DNA of 35,954 nucleotides from Elysia marginata (Eukaryota; Mollusca; Gastropoda; Plakobranchidae). The stretch lies in contig BMAT01006309.1 in NCBI GenBank assembly GCA_019649035.1, forward strand, positions 2,032 through 37,985. Direction: 5' to 3'. The position numbers and the translations under genes were made by a program. Shown in pieces: positions 31,123 through 35,954 of this stretch. The notes beneath the pieces are model-generated. The model was given only the letters and a program-made list of their open reading frames with translations, made no database searches and had not been told where the DNA came from. The stretch's first letter is position 1, and the number at the start of each line of letters is the position of its first letter.

Positions 31123-34100
31123 GTAAAATACAAAGATTCTTGACGAACTTTTAGGTATGACGGTGTCAACATTTTACTGTATTTAACTTAATGTGGTTTA
31201 ACATTGACGCTTTTTAACGGACAGTTTTATCGATGGGACTGCATTTAAGTCAAAAGTTATAGATCTTAAAGACGGACTGTGAGTATCAGGATGTAATGTA
31301 GACTATCCTCTACTCACATATATTCAGTCTCTACAATCTTTTAAGTATGCAAGTACGTATAGTCGTGTGGTTTTTCGCACAAAAGTTATAGATTACCGAT
31401 CTTTTTGGTAAAAAGTTCTTTAAGTTGTACTGCAAATAAGTCATAAGTGATATGCCCTAAAGTTAGTTTTAGTGTTCTAGCGTAAAGTCTCGATTGGCCT
31501 TAGATAAATTGCAAAGTAATTTGACGATCTTATAAGTCTACCGATATCTACATTTGACTGTATTTATCATAACGGCTTTTAAAATTGACATTTTTACCGG
31601 ACAGTTTTATAGATGGGACTGCACTTAGGTCAAAAGTAAAATATCCTCGAGATGGTTTGAGAGCACTAGGATGTACGGCAGACTGCCTTCTACTCATATA
31701 TTTTCAGTCTTTACAAACGTTTTAGTATACTGGTGTGTAAAGTCCATTGGGTTTATCGAACCAAAGTTATAGATTGCCGATCTTTTAGTTGAATAGTTCT
31801 TTAAATTCTAATGCAAAAAAGTCATAAGGGATATGCCCAAAAATTACTTTTAGTGTATTAGCGTATAGTCTAGATTAGCCTTCAAAAAAAGGCAAAGATT
31901 CTTGACGATGTTTTAAGTCTAAAGATGTCTACATTTGACTGTCTTTAACATAACGGGGTTTAATGTTGACGTTTTTTAACGGACAGATGTAAAGATGGGA
32001 CTGCATGTAAGTCAAAAGTAACATATCTTCGAGATGATTTGAGAGTACTAGGATGTACGGTAGACTGCCTTCTACTCACATTTCTTTTATTCTTTACAAT
32101 CTTATAAGTGTATTGGTCACAGGTGTGTAATGTCGATTGGGTTTTACGCACCAAAATTATTAATTGCCAAATTTTTTCATTGTATAGTTATTTAAATTGT
32201 ACTGAAAAAAAGTCATAAGGAATATGCCCTAAATTTATATTTAGTATATAAGTGTGTAGTCTAGATTAGCCTTCAGAAAAGTGCAAAGATTCTTGACGAT
32301 GTTTTAAGTCTACCGATGTCTTTATTTGACTTTATTTAACATAACGGGGTTTAATATTGACGTTTTTTTAACGGACAGTTTTATAGATGGGACTGCATTA
32401 AGTCAAAAGTAATATATTTTCGAGATGATTTGAGAGTACTAGGATGTACGGTAGATTCACATATATTCATTTTTAACAATCTTCTTGGTATACTGGTGTG
32501 TAAAGTCGATTGGGTTTTTCGGACCAAGTTTATAGATTGTCGATAATTACATTGAATAGTTATTTATTTTTTACTGCAAAAAAGTCATAAGTAAAATGCC
32601 CTAAAGTTACTGTGTACTAGCGTATAGTCTAGGTTGGCCTTAAGTAAAATTCAATGACTCTTGGCGATCTTTTAAGTCTACCGATGTCTGTATTTGACTG
32701 TATTTAACATAACGGGGTTTATAAATAACGTTTTTATAAGGGACAGTCTTATAGATGTGACTGCATTTAGGTCAAAAGTAATATATCCTCGAGATGAAGT
32801 GAGAGTTTTAGGATGTACGGTAGACGGTACTCTGCTCATATATTTTCAGTCTTTACAAATTTTTTAGTATACTGGTGTGTAAAGTCGTTTGGGTTTTACG
32901 CACCAAAGTTGTAGATTGCCGATCTTTTAGTAGAATAATTCTTTAAATTGTACTGCAAAAAATCATAAGGGATATGCCCTAAAATTACTTTTAGTGTACT
33001 TGCGTATAGTCTAAATTAGCCTTAGGTAAAAAGCAAAGATCATTGCCAATGTTATAGGTCTACCGTTGTCTACATGTGACTGTATATAACATAACATGGT
33101 TTAATATTAACGTTTTTTACCGGACAGATTTAGAGATGGGACTGCATTTAAGTCCAAAGTAAGATATCTTCGAGATGATTTGAAAGTACGAGGATGTACG
33201 GTAGACTGTACTCTTTTCACCTATATGAGGTCTTTACTATCATCTTAGTATACTGGGGTGTAAAATCGATTGGGTTTCACGCACCAAAGTTATAGATTGC
33301 CGATCTTTTCATTGAATAGTTCTTTGAGTTGTACTGCAAAAAGGTCTTAAGTGAGATGCCCTAAAGTTACTTTTAGTGTACTAGCGTATAGTCTAGGTTA
33401 TCTTTAATTAAAATTCAAAGATTCTTAACGATCTTATAAGTCTACAAATGACTATATTTGACTGTTTTTATCATAACGGGGTTTAAGATTGACATTTTTT
33501 AACGGACAAATTTATAGATGCAAATGCATTTAAGTCAAAATTTATACATTTTAGAGGTGGTTTGAGAGTACTAGGTTGTACGGTAGACTGTCCTCTACTT
33601 TTATTTATTCAGTCTTTCTAATTAATTTAGTATACTGGTATGTATAGTCGATTAGGTTTTACGCACCAAATTATAGATTGCCGATCTTTTAGTTGAACAG
33701 TTCTTCAAGTTGTTCTGCTAAAAAAATCATAAATGATATGCCATCAAATTAGAGATTTAGTGTACTAGCGTATGGTGTAGACTGGCCTTAAGCAAAATGC
33801 AAAGACTCTTGACGATCTTTCAAGTCTACCGATGTCTACATTAACTGTCTTTAACATAAGGGTGTTTAATATTCACGTTTTTTAACGGACAGTTTTATAG
33901 ATGAGACTGCATTTCAATCAAAAGTAATATCTGTTCGAGATGATTTAAGAGTTCGAGGATGTACGGTAGACTGTCCTCTATTCACATATATGCAGTCTTT
34001 ATAATCATCTTTGTATACTGGTGTGTAAAGTCTTTTGGGTTTTAAGCACCAAAGTTTTAGATTGCCGATCTTTTTATTGAAAGTTGTACTGACAAAAAGG

Positions 34101-35954
34101 TCAAAAGTGGGATGCCCTAAAATTAAACTTAGTGTACTAGCGTATAGTCTAGATTAGCTTTAAGTAAATTGTAAGGTATTTTGACGATCTTTAAAGTCTA
34201 CCGATGTCTACATTTGACTGTTTTTAACATAACGGGGTTTAATATTGACGCTTTTTAACGGACACTTTTATAGATAGGACTGCATTTAAGTCAAAAGTAA
34301 TATAAATATATTCGAGATGATCTGAGAGTACAAGGATGTACGATAGACTGTCCTCTACTCACATATATTCAGTCTTTACAATCATCTTAGTATACTGGTG
34401 TGAAAAGTCGTTTGGGTTTTACGCACCAATGTTATAGATTACCGATCTTTTCATGGAATAGTTCTTGAATTTGGACTGCAAATAGGTCATAAGTGATATG
34501 CCCTAAAATTAATTTTAGTATACTAGCGTATAGTCTATGTTACCTTTATGTAAAGTGTTAGGAGTTTTGACGATCTTATAAGTCAACCGATGTCTAAAAT
34601 TGACTGTATTCAACATAATGGGGTTAAATATTCACGTTTTTTAACGGACAGTTTTATAGATAGGACTGCATTGAAGTCAAAAGTAAAATAACTTCAAGCT
34701 GATTTGAGGTTGCAAGAATGTACGGTAGACTGTCCTCTACTCATATAAATATTTAGTCTTTACAATCTTATTATTATACTTGTTTGTAAAGTCGATTGGG
34801 TTTAACGCACCAAAGTTATAGATTGCCTATCTTTTCTTAGAATATTTCTTTAAGTCGTACTGCAAATAAATTATAAGTGATATGCCCTAAAGTTATTTTT
34901 CGTGTACTAGCGTATAGTGTAGATTAACCTTATGTAAAATGTAAAGTTTCTTGACTATCTGATAAGTCTATCGATGTCTACATTTGACTGTATTTAACAT
35001 AACGGGGTTTAATATTGACGCTTTTTAACGGACAATTTTATAGATAGGACTGCATTTAAGTTAAAAGTAATATAAATATATTCGAGATGATTTGAGAGTA
35101 CAAGGATGTACGCTAGACTGTCCTCTACTCACATATATTCAGTCTTTACAAACGTTTTAGTATACTGGTGTGTAAAGTACATTGGGTTTAACGAACCAAA
35201 GTTATAGATTGCCGATCTTTTAGTTAAATAGTTCTTTAAATTGTAATGCAAAAAAGTCATAAGGGATATGCCCTAAAATTACTTTTAGTGTATTAGCGTA
35301 TAGTCTAGATTAGCCTTCAGAAAAATGCAAAGATTCTTGACAATGTTTTAAGTCTAAAGACGTCTAAAATTGAATGTATTCAACATCATGGGGTTAAATA
35401 TTGATGTTTTTTAACAGACAGTTTAAAAGATAGGACTGCATCTAAGTCAAAAGTAATTTACTTCAAGATGCATTGAGAGTACTTGGTTGTACGGTAGACT
35501 ATCCTCTACTCACATATATATTAAGTTTTTACAATCTTTGTATTATACTGGTTTGTAAAGTTGATTGGGTTTAACAAACCATAATTATAGATTGCTGCTC
35601 TTTTTGATGATATTTTATTTAAGTTGTAATGCAAATAAATCATAAGTGATATGCCCTTAAGTTGTTTTTAGTGCATTAGGGTCTAGTCTAGGATGGCCTT
35701 AAGTAAAATTGGTAAGATCCTTGTAGATTTTTATTAGGTCTACCGATGTCTACATTTGACTGTTTTTAACATAAAGGGGTTTAATATTGAAGGTTTTTAA
35801 TGGACAGTTTTACAGATAGAACTGCATTTAAGTTAAAAAAAATATATATTAGAGATGATTTGAGAGTACAAGGATGTACGGTAGACTGTCCTCTACTCAC
35901 ATATATTCAGTCTTAACTATCATCTTAGTATACTGGTGTGAAAGTCGTTCTGGT
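31123..35954 (+). repeat. Satellite array, right subfamily (~382-bp dimeric unit)
   Basis: Same satellite family and same orientation as 1-2402. The marker (usually CATAAGTGATATGCCC) recurs near 31442, 31823, 32214, 32586, 32964, 33346, 33728, 34103, 34488, 34872, 35258 and 35641: about 12.6 units averaging 382 bp, running off the right edge. It is again a dimer: half A starts GTACTAGCGTATAGTCTAGA and half B starts GTACTAGGATGTACGGTAGA. Subfamily differences from the left array include TTTAACGGACAGTTTTATAG instead of TTTAACGGAAAATTTGAAAT and GATATGCCCTAAA instead of GAACTTTTTTAAA. No coding capacity; short frames such as 31960-32154 are chance. Confidence 0.96.

Noticed and set aside
1-35954. 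CENP-B-box-like motif in the satellite
   Set aside because: I looked for the TTCG....A..CGGG pattern in both arrays and saw no conserved match; centromere identity is not supported by motif.
1-35954. CRISPR array, operon, prophage or viral insert
   Set aside because: Repeats are long tandem satellites without spacers, the gene is spliced, and no viral structural or replication gene was recognised.

Overview
The window looks like AT-rich nuclear DNA from an invertebrate animal. It has a spliced gene with GT-AG introns, a tRNA-derived SINE family, several decayed LINE and DNA-transposon copies, many microsatellites, and satellite arrays at both ends. The SINE body and the abundance of (GA)n tracts remind me of gastropod or other lophotrochozoan genomes, but that taxonomic guess is inference only. 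No bacterial, organellar or viral gene order is present.

Layout: 1-2402 is a tandem satellite whose ~382-bp unit is itself a dimer of two diverged ~191-bp halves. 2410-9720 is a graveyard of mobile elements: a piggyBac transposase tail, SINE copies, a mariner relic, an inverted-repeat element, a LINE with an open frame broken only by stop codons, a 41-bp minisatellite and two coding-like scraps. 9720-17130 is mostly unique AT-rich sequence with microsatellites, including a ~720-bp purine tract. 17134-24531, minus strand, holds the one convincing host gene: four coding exons with matching splice phases encode a ~828-residue four-pass protein of the claudin/PMP22 type. It has a very large first extracellular loop and a long Ser/Pro-rich cytoplasmic tail with two PPxY motifs. 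A LINE 3' end and an L2/CR1-like LINE relic sit in its introns. 24760-30800 is upstream or intergenic sequence with microsatellites, a candidate upstream exon/promoter patch and a 5'-truncated SINE with a clear target-site duplication. 30799-35954 is a second array of the same satellite, same orientation but a different subfamily, interrupted near its left end by a ~295-bp CCC...GGG element.

The genes do not form a pathway. The most interesting points are the unusual claudin-like gene and the internal history of the satellite: dimeric units, two subfamilies ~28 kb apart, patchwork conversion between units, and piggyBac-like pieces at both array edges. All calls come from reading the sequence; no database search was run.
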